From: Bin87 sp965204685
GTDB lineage: Bacteria > Chloroflexota > Dehalococcoidia > Lucifugimonadales > UBA3495
Assembly (NCBI GenBank): GCA_965204685.1
Contig: OZ242004.1
Span: 1,860,001 to 1,924,000 of the forward strand
Reading direction: 5' to 3'
DNA length: 64,000 bases
Shown here in pieces: positions 32,798 to 40,404 of the stretch (its first letter is position 1; each line of letters opens with the position of its first letter). Made by a program: the position numbers and the translations under genes. The notes under the pieces were generated by a model, which worked only from the letters and a program-made list of their open reading frames with translations, was not told the origin of the DNA and did not search any database.

Positions 32798-33403
32798 ATG
32801 GTTACCCGTGGATTCTTCGGACGACGCCGCGAAACACCCCCTCGCCCCATCCCGCCCGGTCAATACCTGGAACGGGGGTTCCCGGTGCTGACCGCCGGCC
32901 CCACCCAGCGCGTGCCGCTGGACCAGTGGAGCTTCGTCCTGGTAGGCGCGGACGGCGAGCCCCTGGGTGAGTGGAACTGGGAGCAGTTTCGTTCCCTGCC
33001 CGAAACCGAGATCTTCACCGACATCCATTGCGTCACCAAGTGGAGCAAGCTGGATACCACCTGGAAAGGCGTCACCATCGACGATCTCCTCACCGCCGCC
33101 GGCGTCGCTGATCCGCCGCCGTACCTGATGGCCTTCTCCTATGGCGGTTACACCACCAACCTGCCCACGTGGGACGTGCTCGAGGGTCGCGGCATGGTGG
33201 CTTTTGAGTTCGACGGACAGCCCATCGCCGCTGAGCACGGCGGTCCGGCTCGCCTGGTGGTGCCGCACCTGTACTTCTGGAAGTCTGCCAAGTGGCTGCG
33301 TGGTATCCGGTTCATGCCCCAGGACCAGCCCGGCTTCTGGGAGCAATACGGCTACCACATGTACGGCGACCCGTGGAAGGAACAGCGGTATTGGGGCGAT
33401 TAG
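32798..33403 (+). CDS. Sulfite-oxidase-like molybdopterin oxidoreductase
   Basis: A 201-residue Mo-cofactor domain; ATG 32798 with AGGAG upstream. The molybdenum-binding Cys is in DIHCVTKWS (about residue 75) and the cofactor-contacting region continues in AFSYGGYTTNLPTW, GGPARLVVPHLYFWKSAKWLRGIRF and GFWEQYGYHMYGDPWKE. It lacks a haem domain, a dimerisation domain and a signal peptide, so it belongs to the short SuoX/YedY-like group (COG2041). Its stop TAG shares a base with the GTG start of the reductase gene that follows, so the two are translationally coupled and probably form an electron-transfer pair. A paralogue lies at 40405-41061. Confidence 0.88.
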   Translation: MVTRGFFGRRRETPPRPIPPGQYLERGFPVLTAGPTQRVPLDQWSFVLVGADGEPLGEWNWEQFRSLPETEIFTDIHCVTKWSKLDTTWKGVTIDDLLTAAGVADPPPYLMAFSYGGYTTNLPTWDVLEGRGMVAFEFDGQPIAAEHGGPARLVVPHLYFWKSAKWLRGIRFMPQDQPGFWEQYGYHMYGDPWKEQRYWGD

Positions 33404-34173
33404 TGCCGGACCCGACGGCAGCGCTCGCCACAACCTGGCAATCCGCCATCGTAGAGCGGGTTACTGTCGAGACCTACCGCGCCAAGACCTTCACCTTGCG
33501 CCTCGCTGAGCCTCGCTCATTCCGGGCCGGCCAGCACTACGACGTCCGCCTCACCGCGCCCGACGGCTACCAGGCCCAGCGTTCCTACTCGATTGCATCG
33601 GCCCCCGATGATTTCGGACGCATCGATCTGACGGTGGAGCTCATCCCGGACGGCGAGGTCTCCCCGTATTTCCATGATGTGGTCGAACCCGGCGATGCCC
33701 TGGAAGTGCGCGGCCCCATCGGCGGCCCGTTCACCTGGACGCCCGATCTGGCCGGCCCATTGCTGCTGCTCGCCGGCGGGTCCGGCATCGTTCCCCTGAA
33801 GTCCATCCTGATGCACCGCAGCCTGGCCGCTCCGGACACTCCGGCGTTGCTGCTGTACTCGACACGCGGCCCGGAGGACATCATCTACCGTAAGTTCCTC
33901 GACGGCGTGGGTCGGCGTGACGCCGGCGTGGCCGTGCGGTGCTCGCTGACCCGACGGCGGCCGCCGGGCTGGATCGGATATGACCGCCGGGTTGACCCGA
34001 CCATGCTCCGTGAATGCATCGACGAGCTGGTCACCATGAACGGCAACAACGCACCACCGCTGGCCTACGCCTGCGGCCCGACGGGTTTCGTGGAGGCAGC
34101 CGCCGACGCGCTCCTGTCCGTCGGCATCGCCGAGTCCGCTATCCGTACCGAGCGGTTCGGGCCGACTCAGTAG
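33403..34173 (+). CDS. Ferredoxin-NADP reductase-type flavoprotein
   Basis: A 256-residue FAD/NAD(P) reductase starting at GTG 33403, overlapping the molybdoprotein stop. The FAD-binding RSYSIAS is at about residues 62-68, the pyridine-nucleotide site LLAGGSGIVPLKS at about 124-136, and the terminal ACGPTGFVEAAADALL near 225. It has no [2Fe-2S] domain, so electrons would pass directly between NAD(P)H and the molybdoprotein or through a small carrier. The coupling suggests that it serves the Mo enzyme upstream. An upstream start within the previous gene is unlikely. Confidence 0.88.
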   Translation: MPDPTAALATTWQSAIVERVTVETYRAKTFTLRLAEPRSFRAGQHYDVRLTAPDGYQAQRSYSIASAPDDFGRIDLTVELIPDGEVSPYFHDVVEPGDALEVRGPIGGPFTWTPDLAGPLLLLAGGSGIVPLKSILMHRSLAAPDTPALLLYSTRGPEDIIYRKFLDGVGRRDAGVAVRCSLTRRRPPGWIGYDRRVDPTMLRECIDELVTMNGNNAPPLAYACGPTGFVEAAADALLSVGIAESAIRTERFGPTQ

Positions 34174-34862
34174 CCGGTGGCCAATCCTGCCAGCCAGTTG
34201 GCCACCGGGAGCAGGGTGGACCACAGCACCCCCGGCCGCAGCACGAAATCCGACGCCGCCAACGCCACCAGCAGCAGCGGCGCGAACCGCTGGAACCGTT
34301 GGTAAGTTTCCGCCGTTGATTCTGACAGCAGTGCCCCCAATGCCCGGTAGCCGGCCAGCGGCGCCAGGGGCAGCACCTGAAACGCGGCTTGCATCAGATT
34401 GTAGATGATCAACAATCCGACCACGTCGGATATGCCGGAGCGCAGCCCGCCGGTCATCACAAGGTTCAGGCTGTCCGGCGACGGGTAGGTCCATCCCAGC
34501 AGACCGGCCTTTACCGGCGACGCCAGCAGGAACGCCACCGTGACGTTCCCTAGCGGTCCGGCGGCCGACACCACAACCGACGGCCATCGCCCCTGCCGTC
34601 CGGGCGGGCCGGGCAACTGACGCCCCCAGCCGAAGCCGGAGACGGTCGCCAGGATCATCCCGGGTATATCCAGATGGCGCAGCGGATTGCCGAAGAGGCG
34701 TCCCTGCGCTCGCGGGGCGGGGTCTCCCAAAGCGGTAGCCACCAGTGCCTGGAACCACCCGTTGACCCAGATGGCCACGGCGCCGGAGCAGGCGCAGAGC
34801 ACCGCAAGACGGACGAATGCCCCGATGTCATCGGGCAGCAGGTTCGCGGACGATATCAGCAT
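34167..34862 (-). CDS. Site-2-protease-like (M50) membrane protein lacking the zinc site
   Basis: A 231-residue polytopic membrane protein. The layout of M50 intramembrane proteases is visible: ALGDPAPRAQGRLFGNPLRHLDIPGMI after the first catalytic helix, a FGWGRQLP segment, VSAAGPLGNVTVAFLLA, and LPLAPLAGYRALGALL. But the HExxH helix reads NGWFQ (in IWVNGWFQALVATALGD), and the third ligand LDG reads LAG. All three zinc ligands and the catalytic Glu are therefore gone. It should be an inactive relative that may bind, but not cut, membrane substrates. It converges on and overlaps the reductase gene by seven bases. Confidence 0.75.
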   Translation of the reverse strand: MLISSANLLPDDIGAFVRLAVLCACSGAVAIWVNGWFQALVATALGDPAPRAQGRLFGNPLRHLDIPGMILATVSGFGWGRQLPGPPGRQGRWPSVVVSAAGPLGNVTVAFLLASPVKAGLLGWTYPSPDSLNLVMTGGLRSGISDVVGLLIIYNLMQAAFQVLPLAPLAGYRALGALLSESTAETYQRFQRFAPLLLVALAASDFVLRPGVLWSTLLPVANWLAGLATGY

Positions 34863-34940
34863 GAGCGGCGGCTATTTTACGCCATAGCCGCCGCAACGCT
34901 CGTTGACCCGCCGACGAATTATGGGATCATTCAACCTGGA

Positions 34941-35393
34941 TCAGCCCGGCTCGACCCACTGCCCGAATGAAACCCCGCCCGTGTACCGCTCCGGTAGCAA
35001 CTCCCAAAGGATATCCAGCAGCGGCCGCACCTCGTCCAAATCGAACCGGGCCAGTTCCAGAGTCATAAAGACCTCATAGAAGTTGCCGTGCAGACTTTCG
35101 GCTGACCGTAAGCCCCGCATGATGTCCACGGAGCGTTCAGGAATCTCATCGATCAAGGCGGTAATCACTTCCCGGATCGCCTCATGGTCGTAATGCTCCC
35201 AGCTGCGTAGGGTTGCTACGGCCTTGGTCAGCTGCGCTACCGTGCCCCAGCCCTTTTCGCCGGCCTGGCAGTAATCACCCTCTGCCAGATGGGCGGGCCA
35301 CTTGGACCAGTAATCACGCGCCTGCTCCAAATGCTTGGCAATGCGGGCATCGCGCCGGGCCGGGGTTTCCGGGCGTCGTATTCGCGGTGGCAT
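34941..35393 (-). CDS. PaREP1/HEPN-like helical protein
   Basis: A 150-residue helical protein. The block LAEGDYCQAGEKGWGTVAQLTKAVATLRSWEHYDHEAI (about residues 36-73) matches the PaREP1 pattern (L-x-x-G-D-x-x-Q-A-x-E-K-x-W-G) of archaeal and bacterial proteins with a HEPN-like fold. ATG 35393 starts the fold. It begins 12 bases after the stop of the degenerate ferritin-like gene, so the two are likely co-transcribed. HEPN relatives are often RNases or nucleotidyltransferase partners in toxin-antitoxin systems; a canonical RxxxxH is not obvious here. Role unknown. Confidence 0.6.
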   Translation of the reverse strand: MPPRIRRPETPARRDARIAKHLEQARDYWSKWPAHLAEGDYCQAGEKGWGTVAQLTKAVATLRSWEHYDHEAIREVITALIDEIPERSVDIMRGLRSAESLHGNFYEVFMTLELARFDLDEVRPLLDILWELLPERYTGGVSFGQWVEPG

Positions 35394-35404
35394 AGTCGGC
35401 TCAC

Positions 35405-36607
35405 CTACTGCAATACGGCAGCCAAGTCCGGATGCAGTCCGCTCTCCTGTTTCTGGATGCCCACGTAGTGCAGCCGGGTCAGGTATTGGCGTACGTAGTC
35501 GGTGCGCAGTTTGTTGACCGCGGTCATGCCCTCGGCCATCCCCGCAACCGATCCGCCGGCGATGATCGCCATGGCCTCCCACAGCACGGGATCCTTCATC
35601 TCCCCTGCCATGTCCTTCTCGATGGAGCCCAGGATCCGTCGCAGCGACACGCCGAAGTCAACTCCCTTGACGGCAACCGTCAATTTCAGCATCGCCATCC
35701 CGTAGGCCATGTGCCGTGCCTTGTCCTGCAGGCACAGGCTGAACAGCCTGCGGTCCACCGGGTTGGTGGCGAAATGCGCCCCGAATCGGTACAGCAGCAT
35801 CGTCATCGTGCCGCGCGCGATGTACAGCGACACGGAAACCTCCGGCCAACCGGCCCGGGTTTCCACCATGCGCCGGCTCATCATTCCGGGCGTTTCCAGG
35901 CCCAGCGCGCCGCCGTTGCACAGCGCCCGGTGTCGCATCGCTTCAAAATGACGCGCCGAGTCGAACTCCTGGGTGGCCAGAAACATCTTGGGTTCGATGT
36001 AGGCGTAGTTCATCCGGTGCAGCCACAGGCCGATGGTGTCGATCTCGGCGGTGGCGTGCTGGCCCAGCTCCGTGCACAGCTGGCACCAGGCCAGTTCCAG
36101 GGTCTCCGGCTGGTCGGGAATCTCATCCCACGGAATGTCCTGCATGGCGTTCCAGCGCCGCTGGATGGCCTCCTCGTACAGCCAGGCCGAGTTGTCCGAC
36201 CACAGCTCATCCTTGCGGTTCACCGAGTAGTTGTCCAGACGGGGCATCCCCGGCGTGGCAAAGGACCCGCGCGGCATCCGGGTCATTTCCCGGCTCTCCT
36301 CGGGGATCTCCCCGTAGAGGCCAACGTTGATCCCATCTATGGTCAGCCCATGAGCGGTGGGAGTGGCGCGGGTTCCCCACTGCCGGGTGTCTTTCATCCA
36401 CGGGAACCGCTCGGTCGGGGATGGGGGAGCCTCGGGCTCGGCGGTCGCCTCCACCGGCTCGTCTGCCGGAGTCTCCGAGTCTGCACTATCCGCTACGTTC
36501 TGCTGGACGCGCTCGGCGGCCGATGACCGGTAGTTCCCGGTGGGGTCGCTCTCATCAACCGGCCCGGCCGGGTTGCTGCCGTTCTGCGGATCATTCTGCG
36601 TGGTCAT
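35405..36607 (-). CDS. Ferritin-like/R2-like paralogue with lost di-iron ligands
   Basis: A 400-residue protein related along about 200 residues to the ferritin-like protein at 37430-38527 (EAIQRRWNAMQDIPW vs EAVSRQWSSATDIPW; KMFLATQEFDSARH vs RMFLLTQVMDESRH; LCLQDKARHMAYG vs AAQDEARHVAFG). Aligning the two, the four metal-binding Glu of that protein (136, 168, 219, 249) become Ala185, Ser217, Gly266 and Lys296, while both His (220, 299) remain. It should not hold a di-iron centre. An acidic, low-complexity N-terminal extension of about 70 residues is specific to this copy. The PaREP1 gene follows by 11 bases. It could act as a binding or regulatory partner of the intact paralogue. Confidence 0.75.
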   Translation of the reverse strand: MTTQNDPQNGSNPAGPVDESDPTGNYRSSAAERVQQNVADSADSETPADEPVEATAEPEAPPSPTERFPWMKDTRQWGTRATPTAHGLTIDGINVGLYGEIPEESREMTRMPRGSFATPGMPRLDNYSVNRKDELWSDNSAWLYEEAIQRRWNAMQDIPWDEIPDQPETLELAWCQLCTELGQHATAEIDTIGLWLHRMNYAYIEPKMFLATQEFDSARHFEAMRHRALCNGGALGLETPGMMSRRMVETRAGWPEVSVSLYIARGTMTMLLYRFGAHFATNPVDRRLFSLCLQDKARHMAYGMAMLKLTVAVKGVDFGVSLRRILGSIEKDMAGEMKDPVLWEAMAIIAGGSVAGMAEGMTAVNKLRTDYVRQYLTRLHYVGIQKQESGLHPDLAAVLQ

Positions 36608-36641
36608 GGTCCCTCACTTGCGTAGTGGGTTGTTGGCTCAA

Positions 36642-37010
36642 TCATACTGCTGCGCGGTCGGCCGCATCTTCATGCTGGTGTTTGCGGAGCAGGCGGCCAA
36701 AGCACCAATCCGTCCATTCCTCTTTCCTGCCGCCCGTCTTTTCCCAATTCCGGGCCAGTGTAGTCCGATATCTTGCCTCGAGGTTGAGCCAGAGCTGGGC
36801 GGGTGCACCAATGGCGGCTTCCAAAGCGACAGCGATGTCAGGGGTAACGGCGCGGTCTCCGGCGATAAGCTCGTTCACCGCTTCAACCGGCAGGGCCAGT
36901 GCTGTTGCCAATTCCGTCAGTGGCATACCGAGGAACTCAATATTTTCGGCAATGCTTTCACCCGGAGGTATGGCTAGATTGGAATAGAGAGGTTCGTTGC
37001 TAGTCTCCAT
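36642..37010 (-). CDS. higA: HigA-type antitoxin, XRE family
   Basis: A 122-residue helix-turn-helix antitoxin. The HTH is in PGESIAENIEFLGMPLTELATALALPVEAVNELIAGDRAVTPDIAVALEAAIG (about residues 18-68), followed by APAQLWLNLEARYRTTLA, the hallmark of the HigA family. The C-terminal tail (ARNWEKTGGRKEEWTDWCFGRLLRKHQHEDAADRAAV) is longer than in most HigA. It overlaps the upstream toxin gene by 11 bases, toxin first, as in higBA loci. It should neutralise HigB and repress the operon. Confidence 0.88.
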   Translation of the reverse strand: METSNEPLYSNLAIPPGESIAENIEFLGMPLTELATALALPVEAVNELIAGDRAVTPDIAVALEAAIGAPAQLWLNLEARYRTTLARNWEKTGGRKEEWTDWCFGRLLRKHQHEDAADRAAV

Positions 37011-37299
37011 AGTGGTTGCTGACCTCCTCGATGACGACGCTTTGCGGCGTGTCTCCTCTGGTTATGATAAGACGCCACCGCCCGGTCAAATAAATGGACA
37101 ATTCGCCGGCTCGGGAGCCGCGCAGAGAATGGAGGCGCAAGGCAGGGGTCCTGTACAACTGGTCAATGTCTTGGGCGTCGAGGATTTCGGAGATGCGTTG
37201 AACGTACCGCAGACCAACGTCATACCCCCAGTCCGCAATAGCGCGAGTTGCGTCTTCGTAATTCCTCTGCAGCCGGCGGGTGCGGAAGAACACTTGCAT
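37000..37299 (-). CDS. higB: HigB-type toxin, RelE superfamily
   Basis: A 99-residue ribosome-dependent mRNA interferase. It reads MQVFFRTRRLQRNYEDATRAIADWGYDVGLRYVQRISEI, then LRLHSLRGSRAGELSIYLTGRWRLIITRGDTPQSVVIEEVSNHYG, the HigB/plasmid-maintenance-killer pattern with the C-terminal EVSNHYGD. All secondary elements are present, so it looks active. Toxin gene first with overlap into higA. Its upstream region (37300-37368) should carry the operon promoter. Confidence 0.88.
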   Translation of the reverse strand: MQVFFRTRRLQRNYEDATRAIADWGYDVGLRYVQRISEILDAQDIDQLYRTPALRLHSLRGSRAGELSIYLTGRWRLIITRGDTPQSVVIEEVSNHYGD

Positions 37300-37368
37300 C
37301 AGATGTGCGGGTGTCGCTTAGGATCGTTGCCGGTGGCTGTATGGGGCCGATTTGGTACGATACATCAA

Positions 37369-37401
37369 GACGGCCCGCCGACCTCAGGACGACGGGCCGT
37401 C
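37369..37401 (-). terminator. Terminator-like hairpin after the ferritin-like gene
   Basis: GACGGCCCG and CGGGCCGTC pair perfectly around 15 bases, 28 bases after the minus-strand stop at 37430. Only a weak T-rich stretch (TTGATGT) follows on the minus strand. Probably ends the ferritin-like transcript before higBA. Confidence 0.5.
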
Positions 37402-37429
37402 GGCATCACAGCGCCGATTGTCGAGCAGG

Positions 37430-38527
37430 TTACGCCGCTGCCTGGTAAACTTCCAGCAGCGCCGGGTTCACCCGCCCGTTCTCGATGCGGTCGTCGAAGC
37501 CGCAGGACTTCAGCCGCTGGAAGTATTCCTTGACCTGCCGCTGGCGAATGGCCGCCAGGATCTTCTGGCCCTCGTCGGCCTTGTCTGCGCCGCCGCCCAG
37601 CAGGATCGCCAGCGACTCGGCGGTCAGGTTCGCGCTGCGGGCCGCCGGGTTCTCGCCGCCGTTGCCCGTGGCCTGCCGATCCTCCGCCTCGTCCAGATAG
37701 GCGTGGACCTCTTCTCGCCGTTCCGGCACACAGGCGTTCATGTAGCGCGCGTGCAGCACGCCGAAGGCCACGTGACGCGCCTCGTCCTGGGCCGCCCGGC
37801 GGTAGATGGCCTTTTCGGCGTCGTTGTACGCCATCAGCTCGCCCAGGCGGAACAGAGTCAGCACGTTGCCCTCGCCGACGATGTGCAGCCGGCTGGAAAG
37901 TTCGGTGAACTCGCGGGCGTTGTCGGTGCTGCCGCCGGTAACGTCGCTCACCGAGTCGATCATCCGCATCAGGCCGCCGCCGTTGGCCAGCGCCCGCTTG
38001 CGGAACACTTCCATGTGGCGCGACTCGTCCATCACCTGGGTCAGCAGGAACATCCGCACCTCGTGGTAGTCCGGCGACATCTGCGCGATGAACCGGCCCG
38101 GCACGTCGGCGGCGACGAACTCGACCTGGGCGAAGAAGGTGGCCAGCTGGCACTGCGCGGCCTCGACGTCGTCGGGAAGCGGGCGCAGGGTCTCCCACGG
38201 AATGTCCGTGGCCGAGGACCACTGCCGCGAGACGGCTTCCTGGTACAGCTTGGTCAGGTTGAAGCCCCACACTTCCTTCTTGTCGCGGAAGGTGTAGGCG
38301 GAGAACTGCGGCACGCCTTCCCGGGGAATCGCCCCGCGCGTCCGCTGGGTTTGGTTGGGCGACTCGTCCAGCAGATCGGCGGTGTACTGCGCCAGCGTGG
38401 GGTCGTGCGCCAGTTCTTCCTCGGCGCCGGGAACCTGGTCCTTGATCTGCTGGAGCCAGGACAGGCTGAACCCGTTCTGCAGCGCCTGTTCCATCTCGAC
38501 AGTGGTGCGGTCTTGCAAAGTAGCCAT
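37430..38527 (-). CDS. Ferritin-like di-iron protein (R2-like oxidase group)
   Basis: A 365-residue helical protein; ATG 38527 has AAGGAC upstream. The six ligands of a carboxylate-bridged di-iron centre are visible: E136 (FAQVEFVA), E168 and H171 (MDESRH), E219 (HIVGEGN), E249 and H252 (QDEARH). Spacing fits the ribonucleotide-reductase R2/AurF/ferritin-like oxidase superfamily. It probably activates O2 to oxidise an unknown substrate. The N-terminal 100 residues are outside the four-helix bundle. Its degenerate paralogue lies 0.8 kb downstream on the same strand, separated by higBA, so the toxin-antitoxin module appears to have inserted between the duplicates. Confidence 0.82.
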   Translation of the reverse strand: MATLQDRTTVEMEQALQNGFSLSWLQQIKDQVPGAEEELAHDPTLAQYTADLLDESPNQTQRTRGAIPREGVPQFSAYTFRDKKEVWGFNLTKLYQEAVSRQWSSATDIPWETLRPLPDDVEAAQCQLATFFAQVEFVAADVPGRFIAQMSPDYHEVRMFLLTQVMDESRHMEVFRKRALANGGGLMRMIDSVSDVTGGSTDNAREFTELSSRLHIVGEGNVLTLFRLGELMAYNDAEKAIYRRAAQDEARHVAFGVLHARYMNACVPERREEVHAYLDEAEDRQATGNGGENPAARSANLTAESLAILLGGGADKADEGQKILAAIRQRQVKEYFQRLKSCGFDDRIENGRVNPALLEVYQAAA

Positions 38528-38719
38528 AGGTAGTCCTTCTTCGCCGACGATGACGGAATTATGCTCGCAATGTACCCGATGGCGCGGCAAACCGTCAAGC
38601 ACAAACCTGCCCGTGCTGTGTACTTACCCCATGCAAAGATCGCAATGGTCTGTGTTGCGCAAAGCCCGGCCTCCTGTTATTCTCGTAATTAGATCATGTA
38701 TTCTATTGTGAGTTTGACG

Positions 38720-39622
38720 ATGACAGAAGGCAACTCAAATCAATTCGGCGGAACCTGGACTCAGCACAAGCTGCAAATTTTGCGAGGGTATCTTGAAAGG
38801 TATACCACCGCTTTGAAACGGCAGCGTTTTAATCTGGTATACGTCGACGCTTTTGCAGGCACTGGTTACGTCAATATCGGGTCGCCCGACCATTCACAAG
38901 AGGCACCGTTTTTAGTTGCCGACATGGATGCCGAAACTGCGAGCATTCTCAAAGGCTCTACTTGGTTAGCTCTTGAGGTAGACGACCGCCCGTTTGATCA
39001 GTTCGTGTTTGTGGAACACAATCCGGCTTACGCTGCTGAACTGCATCGCTTGCGGTCCGAGTTTCCAAACCGGGACATTCATATCCAGACAGCCGACGCT
39101 AATGTATTCTTACCCGACTGGTGTGAGGCTCAAAATCTACGCCTCGGTGTGCCTTGGAGCCGGCAACGTGCAGTCATTTTTCTTGACCCGTTCGCCACGG
39201 AGGTTGACTGGCAAACCGTTCGATCCATAGCGAATACCAAATCTGTAGACTTGTGGATCCTGTTCCCTCTTTCCGCTCTGACCAGAATATTGCCCACGGA
39301 GCGACAGCCTGACGAAGAATGGGCTGCTGTCTTGGATAGGGTTTTCGGAGGTCCAGAATGGCGCGATGCTCTCTATAGCACGCAAGTCCAACCTACTCTG
39401 TTTGGCGAAGATCGGATCCTGACGGTGCGTAGCGATCAGCAAGCGATTGTGGACGCCTATCTTGCCAAGCTCAGGACTGCTTTCGAGGCAGTAGCGCCCA
39501 CGCCCCGGTGGTTTTTGAATTCTCGGAACTCGCCGCAGTTTGCATTTATGTTTGCAGCTTCAAACCCTGCCGGCGCTCCTATCGCCGTGAGGATTGCGGA
39601 TCACCTGTTGAGAAACTGGTAA
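38720..39622 (+). CDS. tcmP: Three-Cys-motif partner protein (TcmP-type)
   Basis: A 300-residue protein (ATG 38696 would add eight residues). It opens with WTQHKLQILRGYLERYTTAL, the helical start of the TcmP family, then NLVYVDAFAGTGYVNIG (about 39-55), like methyltransferase motif I, VFVEHNP, and VIFLDPFATEVDW (about 152-164), like motif IV. The fold is therefore probably Rossmann-like. TcmP is defined by being encoded next to the three-Cys-motif protein, which starts four bases after this stop. The biochemical job of the pair is not established; it is often found in defence or mobile islands. Its codon use looks less GC-rich than its neighbours, suggesting transfer. Confidence 0.82.
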   Translation: MTEGNSNQFGGTWTQHKLQILRGYLERYTTALKRQRFNLVYVDAFAGTGYVNIGSPDHSQEAPFLVADMDAETASILKGSTWLALEVDDRPFDQFVFVEHNPAYAAELHRLRSEFPNRDIHIQTADANVFLPDWCEAQNLRLGVPWSRQRAVIFLDPFATEVDWQTVRSIANTKSVDLWILFPLSALTRILPTERQPDEEWAAVLDRVFGGPEWRDALYSTQVQPTLFGEDRILTVRSDQQAIVDAYLAKLRTAFEAVAPTPRWFLNSRNSPQFAFMFAASNPAGAPIAVRIADHLLRNW

Positions 39623-39625
39623 CCC

Positions 39626-40360
39626 ATGGCCGCATCAAAAATCGAGTGGACCGACGCAACCTGGAACCCGGTCACCGGCTGCAACAAGATCAGCCCGGGT
39701 TGCAAGCACTGCTATGCCGAGCGCCTGTCCAAGCGACTCAAGGCCACCGGCATGGCAAAGTACCGGAATGGCTTTGCCGTGACGCTGCACCCTGACACGT
39801 TGGATATCCCACTGCGCTGGCGCAAGCCCCGTTCCATCTTCGTCAACTCCATGAGCGACCTCTTCCACGTCGACGTGCCTGATGAGTTCATCGCCCAGGT
39901 TTTCGACGTCATGACCCGCGCCCACTGGCACCGTTTTCAGGTCCTCACCAAGCGACCGGAACGGGTGGCCAGCCTGAACGCGAAACTGCCGTGGCCCAAC
40001 CAGATTTGGATGGGCGCCAGCGTTGAATCCCAGGATTACATCCACCGTATCGACCTGCTGCGAGAGACTGACGCCGCCATCAAATTCCTCTCGCTGGAAC
40101 CCCTGCTAGGGCCTCTGCCAAACTTGGATCTGGACGGCATCGATTGGGTCATCGTTGGCGGCGAATCCGGCCCCGGCGCCCGCCCCATGGAGGCCGATTG
40201 GGCTCGCGACATCCGCGACCAGTGCCAGGCCGCCGGCGTGCCCTTTCATTTCAAGCAATGGGGCGGCGTTTTCAAGAAACGCCACGGTCGCGTACTCGAC
40301 GGCCGTACTTGGGATGAAATGCCGTTGCTACAATCAGAACGGTTGGATACAGGGGAGTGA
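39626..40360 (+). CDS. DUF5131 / phage Gp37-Gp68 three-Cys-motif protein
   Basis: A 244-residue protein. Three Cys in C19-x6-C26-x2-C29 (TGCNKISPGCKHCYAE) are expected to hold a [4Fe-4S] cluster as in radical-SAM-like proteins, though the spacing differs from the usual CxxxCxxC. Further family blocks are WRKPRSIFVNSMSDLFH, AHWHRFQVLTKRPER, IWMGASVESQDYIHRIDLL and WVIVGGESGPGARPME. It follows tcmP by three bases, so they form one transcript. Related genes occur in phages and bacterial islands; the substrate of the pair is unknown. A modification of nucleic acid or protein is a reasonable but unproven guess. Confidence 0.88.
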   Translation: MAASKIEWTDATWNPVTGCNKISPGCKHCYAERLSKRLKATGMAKYRNGFAVTLHPDTLDIPLRWRKPRSIFVNSMSDLFHVDVPDEFIAQVFDVMTRAHWHRFQVLTKRPERVASLNAKLPWPNQIWMGASVESQDYIHRIDLLRETDAAIKFLSLEPLLGPLPNLDLDGIDWVIVGGESGPGARPMEADWARDIRDQCQAAGVPFHFKQWGGVFKKRHGRVLDGRTWDEMPLLQSERLDTGE

Positions 40361-40404
40361 CCGTTGATGACTCATGTCTTTTTATCAGCCCTTCGACCGG
40401 GAGG

